From an uncultured Eubacteriales bacterium (GTDB lineage Bacteria; Bacillota; Clostridia; Lachnospirales; Lachnospiraceae): a stretch of DNA of 64,000 nucleotides. This document shows, one piece after another, positions 26,076 through 34,637 of this stretch. Below the pieces are notes generated by a model that was not told where the DNA came from, did no database searches, and saw nothing but the letters and a program-made list of their open reading frames with translations. How positions within the stretch are numbered: position 1 is the stretch's first letter; each line of letters starts with the position of its first letter. The position numbers and the translations under genes were made by a program. The DNA is taken from positions 1 to 64,000 of the forward strand of contig OMWY01000004.1 in assembly GCA_900314885.1 (NCBI GenBank). The letters run 5' to 3'.

Positions 26076-26160
26076 ATAAAAAGAGTGTGTGTGCTTATTT
26101 ATAAATGAGCGCCACAATGAATGAACTCTAATATTCTAACTATATAACGGAGGTTTGAGA

Positions 26161-27594
26161 ATGGGTAGTCAGACGTTACTGTCGGCGAGAGACAGGGTTC
26201 TGTCACTCCTCGACGAGAACAGCTTTGTTGAGATCGGCGCTCTTGTTACCAAGAGGAATACTGATTTTAACCTTGCTGAGAAAGAAGTTCCGGGCGATGG
26301 TGTCATAGCCGGTTACGGTCTTATCGACGGCAATCTTGTTTACGTCTACAGCCAGGATAAGGATGCCCTTGGCGGTTCCTTAGGCGAGATGCACGCAAGG
26401 AAGATTGTTAATATCTATGACCTTGCTCTTAAGGTTGGGGCCCCGGTTGTTGCCATCACAGACTGCGCGGGACTGAGACTTGAGGAATCCTTCGACGCCC
26501 TTGACGCATTTGGCAGGATTTATGAGAAGCAGGCGCTTGCGAGCGGTGTTATCCCTGTCATTTCAGTAGTTGTTGGAAAATGTGGCGGTGGCGTGGCTGT
26601 CGGAGCTGCTATGTCTGATTTTACAATCATGACAAAGGAGAACGCTAAGCTCTTTGTGAACTCTCCTAACGCTGTTAAGGGCAACTATACTGAGAAGCTT
26701 GATACCGCAGCCGCGGCATTCCAGGCTGAAGCCGGAAATGTGGATATTGTGGCTGAGGATGACGCTGACGCTCTTGCGAAGGCTCGCGAGCTTATTAGCA
26801 TTTTACCTTCTAACAATGAAGATACGGGCCTTGCCGACGAATGTGAGGATGACCTCAATCGTGTAGTGGCAAGTCTTGGCACAAGCCTTAAGGATGCTGC
26901 CGTTTCACTTCGCGAGATTTCTGATAACGGTTGGTTCCTTGAGATGAAGAAGGACTACGCTAAGGAAATGGTTACCGGCTTTATCAGACTTAACGGTTCC
27001 GTAATCGGCGCCGTAGCTAACCGCGCCGAGCTCCTTGACGATGACTTCAAGCCTGTAGAGAAGTTTGACACTGCTCTTACTACAGACGGCGCTAAGAAGG
27101 CTGCTGATTTTGTAAGATTCTGTGATTCTTATTCTATACCTCTTCTTACACTTACAAATGTAACCGGCTTCGCTTCTGACCTTGCTGAAGAGAAGACTGT
27201 TGCGAAGGCAGTGGCTGAGCTTACTTACGCATTTACAAACGCTACTGTTCCTAAGGTAAACGTTATTACGGGCAAGGCTTATGGAAGCGCTTATATTGCC
27301 ATGAATTCTAAGCATATCGGAGCTGATCTTGTATTCGCATGGCCTGATACCGAGATTGGCATGATGGATTCTAAGCTTGCGGCTGAGATAATCTGCGGTG
27401 ATGACGCGGATAAGGTAAATGAAAAGGCTTCAGAGTACGCGAAGCTTCAGAACAGCCCTGAGTCTGCCGCGAAACGAGGCTTTGTTGACAGCATAATCGA
27501 ACCTTCAGCTACAAGAAAGCAGCTCATCTACGCGTTCGAGATGCTCTACACCAAGAGGGAGAGCCGTCCGCAGAGAAAGCACGCAACAGTATGA
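26161..27594 (+). CDS. Biotin-dependent carboxyltransferase (12S / MmdA type)
   Basis: The ATG at 26161 has CGGAGG at the right distance; an in-frame TTG six bases upstream is rejected. The 477-residue protein belongs to the acyl-CoA carboxyltransferase family (PF01039), with two crotonase-like halves. The first has PGDGVIAGYGLIDG and KCGGGVAVGAAMSD. The second has TLTNVTGFASDL and KAYGSAYIAMNSKHIGADLVFAWPDTEIG. These line the acyl-CoA and biotin sites. Such subunits move CO2 between methylmalonyl-CoA, malonyl-CoA or similar and biotin. It begins an operon with OadG, biotin carrier, OadB and OadA, and its stop overlaps the OadG start by 4 bp. The substrate cannot be read from the sequence alone. 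Confidence 0.85.
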   Translation: MGSQTLLSARDRVLSLLDENSFVEIGALVTKRNTDFNLAEKEVPGDGVIAGYGLIDGNLVYVYSQDKDALGGSLGEMHARKIVNIYDLALKVGAPVVAITDCAGLRLEESFDALDAFGRIYEKQALASGVIPVISVVVGKCGGGVAVGAAMSDFTIMTKENAKLFVNSPNAVKGNYTEKLDTAAAAFQAEAGNVDIVAEDDADALAKARELISILPSNNEDTGLADECEDDLNRVVASLGTSLKDAAVSLREISDNGWFLEMKKDYAKEMVTGFIRLNGSVIGAVANRAELLDDDFKPVEKFDTALTTDGAKKAADFVRFCDSYSIPLLTLTNVTGFASDLAEEKTVAKAVAELTYAFTNATVPKVNVITGKAYGSAYIAMNSKHIGADLVFAWPDTEIGMMDSKLAAEIICGDDADKVNEKASEYAKLQNSPESAAKRGFVDSIIEPSATRKQLIYAFEMLYTKRESRPQRKHATV

Positions 27595-28367
27595 AAGTGA
27601 GGAAGATGACTATGAAGAAACGTTTATCAGCTCTTCTCATCACGATACTTTCGTGCATGTTTTTACTGAGTGGCTGCGAGGTACTTCCTTCCACAAAGGT
27701 AAGCTTCGACTATGACCCTGCGACAGTGCTTCAGATGGGTGAACAGTTCGTGCAGAACTGGAACGACTTTGACTTTGAGAGCGCCCTTAAGGAAAACGGA
27801 GATGACCTTACTTCTGACATGAAGTCGGCTTATGAGACTTCGGTCAATGTCAAGAAGGAAGTCGGAAGCGTACAGAGCATAGAGGATTCTAAGCTTGTTG
27901 AGAATACAGATAACCTTAAGGTTACTGAGACTGCTGTATGTGACAATGGTAAGGCTATTATCACCATCTACGTAAATAAGAAGATGAAGATAGAGAGCTT
28001 TACGGCTGAGAAGTATGAGACATTCGGTCAGAAAATGGGTGAGGCCGCGCTTAACACGGTATTTGCCATGTCATTCATTTTCATAGTTCTCATATTTATT
28101 GCCTTTGTAATCAGGCTTTTACCTGCGCTTGCTAAGGCTGCTGACAGAAAGAAAGCAGCTGAAAATGTACAGCCTGCGGCTGCGGCAGCTCCTGCTCCGG
28201 CTCCCGTACAGGCAGCGCCTGTTGCGGAGGATGACAGCGAGGTCATAGCTGCGGTAATCGCTGCGGCGATAAGGGCATACAGTGAAGAGAATAATGTAAG
28301 TACAGACGGACTCTATGTCCGCTCTATCAAGAGACATAATACATCAGCCTGGAAGAAGGCAGTATAA
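27591..28367 (+). CDS. OadG-like subunit with lipoprotein signal and extra domain
   Basis: This 258-residue protein has a lipobox (LLSGC, Cys29) after a basic start and hydrophobic stretch, so the N terminus is probably lipidated outside the cell. An extracytoplasmic domain of about 120 residues (EQFVQNWNDFDFESAL, then KAIITIYVNKK) resembles DUF3887 domains. Then comes one membrane helix near residues 158-178, an Ala/Pro-rich linker and a short cytoplasmic end (VIAAVIAAAIRAY). The helix plus Ala/Pro tail is the OadG part, which anchors the sodium-pumping decarboxylase complex. Usual OadG proteins are only about 80-120 residues, without a lipobox. The ATG overlaps the carboxyltransferase stop by 4 bp. 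Confidence 0.7.
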   Translation: MKVRKMTMKKRLSALLITILSCMFLLSGCEVLPSTKVSFDYDPATVLQMGEQFVQNWNDFDFESALKENGDDLTSDMKSAYETSVNVKKEVGSVQSIEDSKLVENTDNLKVTETAVCDNGKAIITIYVNKKMKIESFTAEKYETFGQKMGEAALNTVFAMSFIFIVLIFIAFVIRLLPALAKAADRKKAAENVQPAAAAAPAPAPVQAAPVAEDDSEVIAAVIAAAIRAYSEENNVSTDGLYVRSIKRHNTSAWKKAV

Positions 28368-28388
28368 TTCCAAAAAGGAGATATTACG

Positions 28389-28763
28389 ATGAAACAGTAT
28401 ACTATTACGGTCAATGGTACCGCTTATGATGTAACAGTTGAAGAGGGCGCAGGAAGCGGCGCTCCGGCACCGGCAGCCAGACCTGCGGCAGCTCCTAAGG
28501 CAGCGGCTCCTGCTCCTAAGGCAGCTCCTGCGGCAGCAGGAAGCGCAGGCGCTGTAAAGGTTAACGCTCCTATGCCGGGCAAGATTCTTGCCGTCAAGGC
28601 AAATGTAGGCACAGCTGTTAAGAAGGGTGACGTTATCCTTGTTCTTGAAGCTATGAAGATGGAAAATGAAATCGTAGCTCCTCAGGATGGAACAGTCGCT
28701 TCAATTAATGTTGCGGTAAACGATCAGGTTGAAGCCGGAGCTTTACTTGCTTCCCTTAACTGA
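28389..28763 (+). CDS. Biotin carrier protein
   Basis: This 124-residue protein has an N-terminal QYTITVNGTAYDV strand pair and a flexible Ala/Pro linker (residues 24-52). It ends with a biotinyl domain holding EAMKMENE, where K90 is the biotin attachment site. The carrier swings biotin-CO2 between the carboxyltransferase and the OadB decarboxylase. AAAAGGAG precedes the ATG. As OadA in this operon has no biotin domain of its own, this protein probably serves both carboxyltransferases. The BirA encoded at 62046 could attach the biotin. Confidence 0.9.
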   Translation: MKQYTITVNGTAYDVTVEEGAGSGAPAPAARPAAAPKAAAPAPKAAPAAAGSAGAVKVNAPMPGKILAVKANVGTAVKKGDVILVLEAMKMENEIVAPQDGTVASINVAVNDQVEAGALLASLN

Positions 28764-28802
28764 TCCCTGTAACCGTTTACATTAACCGGAGGTAGATTTC
28801 TA

Positions 28803-29930
28803 ATGGATTATATTGCAAACGCGCTTCGCAACCTCGCGGGTCAGACGGCGTTTTCCTACATGACATGGGGAAATGTCATCATGATCTTCGTTGCGATCGT
28901 ATTCTTATACCTGGCCATTAAGAAAGGGTATGAACCTCTGCTGCTTGTACCTATTTCTTTCGGTATGCTCCTTGTGAACATATACCCGGATATAATCAAG
29001 GAAGGCGGACTCCTTTACTATTTCTTCAAGCTCGATGAGCTCTCAATCCTTCCTTGTCTTATATTCCTTGGCGTAGGCGCGATGACGGACTTCGGTCCGC
29101 TTATAGCTAACCCTATAAGCTTCGTTCTTGGCGCTGCTGCCCAGTTTGGTATATTCACTGCATACTTCTTCGCTATCATGATGGGCTTCAACGGCAAGGC
29201 TGCCGCTGCTATATCAATCATTGGTGGCGCTGACGGCCCTACAAGTATTTTCCTTGCGGGAAAGTTAGGGCAGACTGAGTACATGGGACCTATAGCCGTG
29301 GCGGCTTATTCGTACATGTCCCTCGTACCTATTATTCAGCCGCCTATCATGAGAGCTCTTACAACAGAGAAGGAGCGGGCTATCAAGATGGAACAGCTCC
29401 GTCCTGTAAGCAAGCTTGAGAAGATCATTTTCCCTGTACTTGTTACCATAGTTGTTACGCTTATCCTTCCTACAACCGCTCCTCTTATCGGTATGCTCAT
29501 GCTCGGTAACCTTTTCCGTGAATGCGGCGTAGTTAAGCAGTTACAGGAGACAGCGAGCAACGCCCTTATGTACATAGTTGTTATTCTTCTCGGTACATCT
29601 GTCGGTGCTACGGCCAGCGCTGAGGCCTTCCTTAAGGTTACAACTCTTAAGATAGTCTTACTCGGACTTATCGCATTCGCTATCGCTACCGCGGCCGGTG
29701 TACTTTTCGGTAAGCTCATGTGTCACGCTACGCACGGAAAGATCAACCCTCTCATCGGTTCGGCGGGTGTGTCTGCCGTTCCTATGGCAGCCCGTGTATC
29801 CCAGAAGGTTGGTTCGGAGACCGATCCTACAAACTTCTTGCTTATGCATGCCATGGGCCCTAACGTAGCAGGTGTTATCGGTACCGCTGTCGCGGCCGGT
29901 GTATTTATGGCATTGTTTGGAGTACAGTAA
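28803..29930 (+). CDS. oadB: Sodium-translocating decarboxylase, beta subunit
   Basis: This 375-residue membrane protein of the OadB/MmdB family decarboxylates carboxybiotin and exports sodium ions. Family features are [15 protein letters not shown], the [18 protein letters not shown] motif with the essential Asp, [24 protein letters not shown] and the closing [19 protein letters not shown] segment followed by [13 protein letters not shown]. About nine or more helices are visible. CCGGAGG precedes the ATG. It sits between the biotin carrier and OadA. Length is slightly below the common 380-430 but complete at both ends. Confidence 0.93.
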   Translation: MDYIANALRNLAGQTAFSYMTWGNVIMIFVAIVFLYLAIKKGYEPLLLVPISFGMLLVNIYPDIIKEGGLLYYFFKLDELSILPCLIFLGVGAMTDFGPLIANPISFVLGAAAQFGIFTAYFFAIMMGFNGKAAAAISIIGGADGPTSIFLAGKLGQTEYMGPIAVAAYSYMSLVPIIQPPIMRALTTEKERAIKMEQLRPVSKLEKIIFPVLVTIVVTLILPTTAPLIGMLMLGNLFRECGVVKQLQETASNALMYIVVILLGTSVGATASAEAFLKVTTLKIVLLGLIAFAIATAAGVLFGKLMCHATHGKINPLIGSAGVSAVPMAARVSQKVGSETDPTNFLLMHAMGPNVAGVIGTAVAAGVFMALFGVQ

Positions 29931-29936
29931 AGCAGG

Positions 29937-29961
29937 TTGCGTTGCCAAGCAACGCGACAAC
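29937..29961 (+). repeat. Hairpin between oadB and oadA
   Basis: GCGTTGC and GCAACGC pair over 7 bp around CAA, extended weakly on both sides. No T run follows, so it is probably an RNA processing or stability element rather than a terminator. Confidence 0.4.
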
Positions 29962-29978
29962 ATATAGGAGATATAGAT

Positions 29979-31412
29979 ATGTCTGAAGAAACAAGGAAAG
30001 TAGGCATTACAGAGACTGTTCTCCGTGATGCTCATCAGTCCCTTATCGCAACCAGGATGCCTATCGAGCAGATGACTCCTATCTTAGATAAGATGGATAA
30101 AATTGGCTATCATGCCGTAGAGTGCTGGGGTGGGGCCACATTTGACGCCTGCCTCAGATTCTTGAAGGAGGACCCATGGGAGAGACTCAGGACTCTCAGA
30201 AAGGGACTTCCACACTGCAAGCTGCAGATGCTCTTCCGCGGGCAGAACATCTTGGGCTACAATCATTATGCCGATGACGTTGTAGAAGAGTTCGTATTGA
30301 GATCTCTTGACAACGGTATCGACGTAATCCGTATTTTCGACTGCTTAAATGATATCAGAAACCTTCAGACTGCCGTTAAGGCGGTCCAGGAGGCTAAGAA
30401 GAATTATCCTAACGCTCACGCTCAGATAGCTCTCTGCTATACCTTAGGTGACGCATACACCCTTGAGTACTGGGAGAAGCTTGCGCATGATGTAGAGGAG
30501 CTCGGCGCTGACAGCCTTTGCATAAAGGATATGGCGGGACTTCTTCTTCCTCAGGCCGGCTACGACCTCGTCAAGGCCCTTAAGAGAGGAACCAAGCTTC
30601 CTATCGAAATCCATACCCACTATACCTCAGGTATGGGTTCTATGACCTATTTAAAGTGTATTGAAGCGGGCGCTGATATAATTGATACAGCCAGCACCCC
30701 ATTTGCCCTTGGTACATCTCAGCCTTCCACTGACGTTATGGTTAAGGCTCTCCAGGGAACTCCTTATGATACAGGCCTTGATATGGATAAGCTTATCGAG
30801 ATTTCCGATTACTTTACACCATACCGTGAGCAGTGCATCAAGAGCGGACTTATGTCTACAAAGGTACTTGGTGTCAATGTCAATACCCTTAAGTATCAGG
30901 TACCGGGCGGTATGCTATCTAACCTCATTTCCCAGCTTCATCAGGCCGGAAAGGATGATAAGCTTACTGAGGTTCTTGAGGAAGTTCCTAGAGTTCGTAA
31001 GGACTTCGGTGAACCGCCTCTTGTTACGCCAAGTTCACAGATCGTTGGTACCCAGGCTGTTATGAACGTAATTACAGGCGAGCGCTATAAGATGGTTCCT
31101 AAGGAATCACATAAGCTAGTTGCCGGTGAGTTCGGTCGTACCGTAAAGCCTATGGATCCTGATATGATGGCTAAGGTTTTGAAGCCGGGCGAAACGCAGA
31201 TGACAGACCGTCCTGCAGATCATATCGCTCCGCAGTTGCCTAAGTTCCGTGAGGAGACAGCCAAGCTAGTACCTAATCCTACGCCTGAGGATGTACTTGA
31301 TTACGCCCTCTTCCCACAGGTTGCTACTGACTTCTTTAATTACAGGAAGGCTCAGCAGACAAAGGTAGACAAGAAGGAAGCCGATACAAACGCTAAGGCT
31401 TACCCTGTATAA
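29979..31412 (+). CDS. oadA: Oxaloacetate decarboxylase alpha / 5S transcarboxylase subunit
   Basis: The start is ATG 29979 with AGGAG seven bases upstream; an in-frame TTG at 29937 lies in a hairpin and is rejected. The 477-residue protein has the HMGL-like carboxyltransferase barrel: ETVLRDAHQSLIATRM, ECWGGATFDACLRFL, ILGYNHYADDVV, IKDMAGLL and EIHTHYTSGMG, with the metal-binding His pair and active Lys (CIKDM). A conserved PYC_OADA helical domain follows. There is no biotinyl domain at the C terminus, which ends in a short Lys/Asp tail. This is the 5S-like form and needs the separate biotin carrier. It closes the operon before the 31453 terminator. Confidence 0.9.
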   Translation: MSEETRKVGITETVLRDAHQSLIATRMPIEQMTPILDKMDKIGYHAVECWGGATFDACLRFLKEDPWERLRTLRKGLPHCKLQMLFRGQNILGYNHYADDVVEEFVLRSLDNGIDVIRIFDCLNDIRNLQTAVKAVQEAKKNYPNAHAQIALCYTLGDAYTLEYWEKLAHDVEELGADSLCIKDMAGLLLPQAGYDLVKALKRGTKLPIEIHTHYTSGMGSMTYLKCIEAGADIIDTASTPFALGTSQPSTDVMVKALQGTPYDTGLDMDKLIEISDYFTPYREQCIKSGLMSTKVLGVNVNTLKYQVPGGMLSNLISQLHQAGKDDKLTEVLEEVPRVRKDFGEPPLVTPSSQIVGTQAVMNVITGERYKMVPKESHKLVAGEFGRTVKPMDPDMMAKVLKPGETQMTDRPADHIAPQLPKFREETAKLVPNPTPEDVLDYALFPQVATDFFNYRKAQQTKVDKKEADTNAKAYPV

Positions 31413-31452
31413 TTATCGCTGACAAGAAAATTTTTTCATCAACTTTCCTTTC

Positions 31453-31492
31453 GAAGGATTGAAAGCTTAGGCTTTTCAATCCTTCTTTTTTG
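31453..31492 (+). terminator. Rho-independent terminator of the decarboxylase operon
   Basis: GAAGGATTGAAAGC pairs with GCTTTTCAATCCTTC (one bulged T), followed by six or seven T. Confidence 0.85.
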
Positions 31493-31535
31493 TGTTATAG
31501 TAGAGGTGAGATTTTTACATGTGAAAGGAAATAAA

Positions 31536-32213
31536 ATGGAGACTTACAGATACGCTATATTTGACTGTGACGGAACTATTCTTAATACTCTTGATGATTT
31601 GCGTGATTCAATGAACCATGTACTTGAGGCTCACGGATTTCCGACACATTCGCTTGATGATATCAGAAAATTTGTCGGAAACGGCATCAGGAAGCTCTGC
31701 GAGAGGGCGGTTCCGGCTTCCGAAAGCAGCAATGATAAGCTGATAGATGAGATTTTTGCTGAGATGACTGCCTACTATAACGCCCATTGCAAGATAAAGA
31801 CAGCTCCTTATCCCGGCATGGTTGAGGCGGTTAAGAGGTTAAATGAAAATGGCTTTGCCTGCGCTATTGTGTCAAATAAAATCGATCCGGCTGTTAAGGA
31901 GCTATCGGCGGCATATTTTCCGGGAGTATTTGCCGCGTCACTTGGTGAGAAGGAAGGCATAAGGAAGAAGCCATGCCCTGATATGGTTATAGAGGCCATG
32001 AAGGAGATAGGGGCGTCAAAGGAGAATTCCATTTACATTGGAGATTCCGACGTGGATATAAATACGGCGAAGAATTCCGGTATCCCATGCATTTCCGTTC
32101 TCTGGGGCTTCAGGGATAAGGAATTCTTAATAGAGCATGGGGCGACAAAATTCGCTGCTGACGCCGATGAGATGGTAGAGGAGCTCCTTGATTTTAAACC
32201 TTTGGCTCGTTGA
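31536..32213 (+). CDS. gph: HAD hydrolase, phosphoglycolate phosphatase-like
   Basis: ATG 31536 has GAAAGGAAA upstream and gives 225 residues; a longer frame from 31506 has no ribosome site. The HAD motifs are all present: FDCDGTI with the nucleophile Asp near the N terminus, IVSNK (motif II Ser), KKPCPDM with Lys (motif III) and IGDSDVDI (motif IV). A helical cap (residues 15-80) is of the C1 type seen in Gph/PGP proteins. The natural substrate may be 2-phosphoglycolate or another small phosphate ester. It follows a terminator and has a monocistronic layout. Confidence 0.8.
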   Translation: METYRYAIFDCDGTILNTLDDLRDSMNHVLEAHGFPTHSLDDIRKFVGNGIRKLCERAVPASESSNDKLIDEIFAEMTAYYNAHCKIKTAPYPGMVEAVKRLNENGFACAIVSNKIDPAVKELSAAYFPGVFAASLGEKEGIRKKPCPDMVIEAMKEIGASKENSIYIGDSDVDINTAKNSGIPCISVLWGFRDKEFLIEHGATKFAADADEMVEELLDFKPLAR

Positions 32214-32316
32214 GTGAAACAGAAAACTGAATTATTTTTAAGTTTATGATTTATGGGTTTAAAAATTATACAGGTTGTGTTATGATAGAATAATGCGATA
32301 AAAGGAGGACTGCACT

Positions 32317-33207
32317 ATGTTTAAGGTACTTTCGAAGAAATATCTGGCGAACAGGATATGGACGGCAGTTGTAGAAGCTCCAAATGTAGCGAGGACTTGC
32401 CTTCCCGGTCAGTTTGTTATTGTTAGGCTTGATGAGAAGGGGGAACGTATTCCTCTTACTATTTGCGATTATGACAGAGAAAAAGAGACAATTACAATAG
32501 TTTACCAGACTGTAGGCGCGTCAACCACGAGGATGTCAAAGGAGGATGACGCTGGCTACGCCGATATAGTGGGCCCGCTTGGGAGACCCTCTGACCTCTG
32601 CTTTACGGCGCCTGAAGTTCTTGCCAAGGAAAAGGTGGTTTTCATGGCCGGCGGTGTTGGAACCGCTCCGGTTCTTCCTCAGATTAAGTGGATGAAGGAG
32701 CATGGGTACGAGGCCGATGTTATTGTCGGAGCGAGAACGAAGGAGCTGCTCATTTTACAGGATGAGCTTAGGGAATACGCCGCTAATCTCTATGTGGCGA
32801 CTGATGACGGATCCTTCGGATTTAAGGGGAATGTAAATGACTGCCTTAAGGATTTAATTGGCAATCAGGGAAAGAAATACACGAAGGTCATAGCGATTGG
32901 GCCTATGATTATGATGAAGTTTGTCTGTCTCACTACTAAGGAGCTTGGTATCCCTACGGTTGTATCCATGAACCCTATAATGGTTGACGGCACAGGCATG
33001 TGCGGGGCGTGCAGACTTACGGTTGGGAATGAAATTAAGTTTGCCTGCGTAGACGGACCTGAATTTGACGGGCATCTCATAGATTTTGACCAGGCCATGA
33101 CTAGGGCCCGCATGTATAAGACGGAAGAGGGAAGAAAAATGTTAGCGCTTACAGAGGGCGATAGTATGCATAGCCCTGACTGCGGCAAACCACAGGTAAT
33201 GGCCTGA
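32317..33207 (+). CDS. nfnA: NfnA-type FAD/NAD-binding subunit
   Basis: This 296-residue protein belongs to the dihydroorotate dehydrogenase electron-transfer/sulfide dehydrogenase group. It has an FAD-binding barrel (CLPGQFVIVRL, IPLTICDYD), an NAD domain (FMAGGVGTAPVLPQI) and a C-terminal [2Fe-2S] cysteine cluster (D-GTGMCGACRLTV with Cys further on in FACVDGPEF). With the next gene it forms a NADH-dependent ferredoxin:NADP oxidoreductase (NfnAB) or a NADPH-dependent glutamate synthase-like pair. Electron bifurcation is typical of anaerobic Clostridia. AAAGGAGG precedes the ATG. The partner gene starts 15 bp later. Confidence 0.87.
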   Translation: MFKVLSKKYLANRIWTAVVEAPNVARTCLPGQFVIVRLDEKGERIPLTICDYDREKETITIVYQTVGASTTRMSKEDDAGYADIVGPLGRPSDLCFTAPEVLAKEKVVFMAGGVGTAPVLPQIKWMKEHGYEADVIVGARTKELLILQDELREYAANLYVATDDGSFGFKGNVNDCLKDLIGNQGKKYTKVIAIGPMIMMKFVCLTTKELGIPTVVSMNPIMVDGTGMCGACRLTVGNEIKFACVDGPEFDGHLIDFDQAMTRARMYKTEEGRKMLALTEGDSMHSPDCGKPQVMA

Positions 33208-33222
33208 GAAAAGGAGAAGACA

Positions 33223-34614
33223 ATGGCGGTTGATCCTATGAAGAGAGTACCTGTGAAGGAGCAGAATCCACAGGTAAGAGCTCATAATTTTGATGAAGTA
33301 TGTCTTGGATATGATATGGAGGAGGCAAAGGCTGAAGCGAGCCGCTGCCTTGACTGCAAGAACCCGAAGTGTGTCGGTGGATGTCCTGTAGGTATAGATA
33401 TTCCGGGATTTATAAGGGAACTTAAGAGTGGAAATGTCAATGAGGCTTTCTCGGTAATTTCAGAGTATTCAGCCCTACCGGCTGTCTGCGGTCGCGTATG
33501 TCCTCAGGAGACCCAGTGCGAGAAATACTGTATCCGCGGCATAAAGGGCGAGCCTGTAAGCATAGGCAAGCTTGAACGATTTACGGCGGATTATGCCCGT
33601 GAGCATGGCATTTCACTAGATAAAGCCGCTAAGAAGAACGGCAAGAAGGTGGCGGTTATCGGAGCCGGACCCGCAGGTCTTACCTGCGCGGGCGAGCTTG
33701 CTAAGGCAGGCTGCGATGTCACGATATATGAAGCTCTTCATAAAGCCGGTGGCGTTCTTGTTTACGGAATTCCTGAGTTCAGGCTTCCTAAGGACAAGGT
33801 CGTTGCTTACGAGGTTGAAAATGTTAAGAAGCTCGGTGTCACAATAAAGACCGATTATGTTATCGGTAAGTCCGCTTCAGTTGATGACCTTATGAAGGAA
33901 GAAGGATACGATGCCGTATTTATAGGCTCAGGCGCCGGTCTTCCGAGATTCATGGGGATTCCGGGAGAGCTCGCCTGCGGGGTATTTTCAGCGAACGAAT
34001 ACCTCACGAGAAGCAACCTCATGAAGGGCTATGACGACAATTATGATACGGTTATGCATCCGGGTAAAAATGTGGTAGTCGTAGGAGGCGGCAACGTAGC
34101 CATGGACGCCGCGAGAACTGCCTTGAGACTTGGAGCTAAGGTCACTATAGTCTACAGGCGAGGTGAGGAAGAGCTTCCGGCAAGACGTGAGGAAGTAGGC
34201 CATGCCAAGGAAGAAGGGATAGTATTTGACCTTCTCCGTAATCCGGTAGAAATTCTCGAAGATGAGAATGGCTGGGTAAGAGGCATCAGAATCATTAAGA
34301 TGGAGCTGGGTGAGCCTGACGATTCGGGCAGAAGAAGACCTGTTCCGATTGAAGGTTCTGAGTACGAGATAGAGTGTGACACTGTTATTATGGCTCTCGG
34401 CACGAGTCCTAATCCTCTGATAGCGTCTACTACGGAAGGTCTTGAGACAAACAGGCATGGGTGCCTTACGGCAAACGAAGAGACAGGCGAAACCACGAAG
34501 AAGGGTATCTTCGCAGGTGGTGATGCCGTTACGGGGGCTGCCACGGTTATACTTGCCATGGGGGCAGGCAAGAAGGCAGCTAAGGGCATACTTGAATACT
34601 TAGGAGTGCAATAA
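33223..34614 (+). CDS. nfnB: NfnB/GltD-type oxidoreductase subunit
   Basis: This 463-residue protein has an N-terminal pair of Cys-rich iron-sulfur motifs (CLDCKNPKCVGGCPVGIDIP and CGRVCPQETQCEKYCIRG). It continues with an FAD Rossmann unit (VAVIGAGPAGLTCAGELAKAG) and an NADPH unit (VVVGGGNVAMDAARTALRLGA). The closing FAD region (GIFAGGDAVTGAATVILAMGAGKKAA) completes the fold. The layout is that of GltD/NfnB/SudA. The annotation may read NADPH-dependent glutamate synthase, but with NfnA next to it the bifurcating NADH:ferredoxin:NADP complex is more likely. AAAAGGAG precedes the ATG. Confidence 0.9.
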   Translation: MAVDPMKRVPVKEQNPQVRAHNFDEVCLGYDMEEAKAEASRCLDCKNPKCVGGCPVGIDIPGFIRELKSGNVNEAFSVISEYSALPAVCGRVCPQETQCEKYCIRGIKGEPVSIGKLERFTADYAREHGISLDKAAKKNGKKVAVIGAGPAGLTCAGELAKAGCDVTIYEALHKAGGVLVYGIPEFRLPKDKVVAYEVENVKKLGVTIKTDYVIGKSASVDDLMKEEGYDAVFIGSGAGLPRFMGIPGELACGVFSANEYLTRSNLMKGYDDNYDTVMHPGKNVVVVGGGNVAMDAARTALRLGAKVTIVYRRGEEELPARREEVGHAKEEGIVFDLLRNPVEILEDENGWVRGIRIIKMELGEPDDSGRRRPVPIEGSEYEIECDTVIMALGTSPNPLIASTTEGLETNRHGCLTANEETGETTKKGIFAGGDAVTGAATVILAMGAGKKAAKGILEYLGVQ

Positions 34615-34637
34615 CTCTGTAAAAGGGGATATTACTT

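Noticed and set aside
28028..28246. Minus-strand Ala/Ser-rich frames inside the OadG and biotin carrier genes
   Set aside because: They are shadows of Ala/Pro-rich linkers with no ribosome sites.
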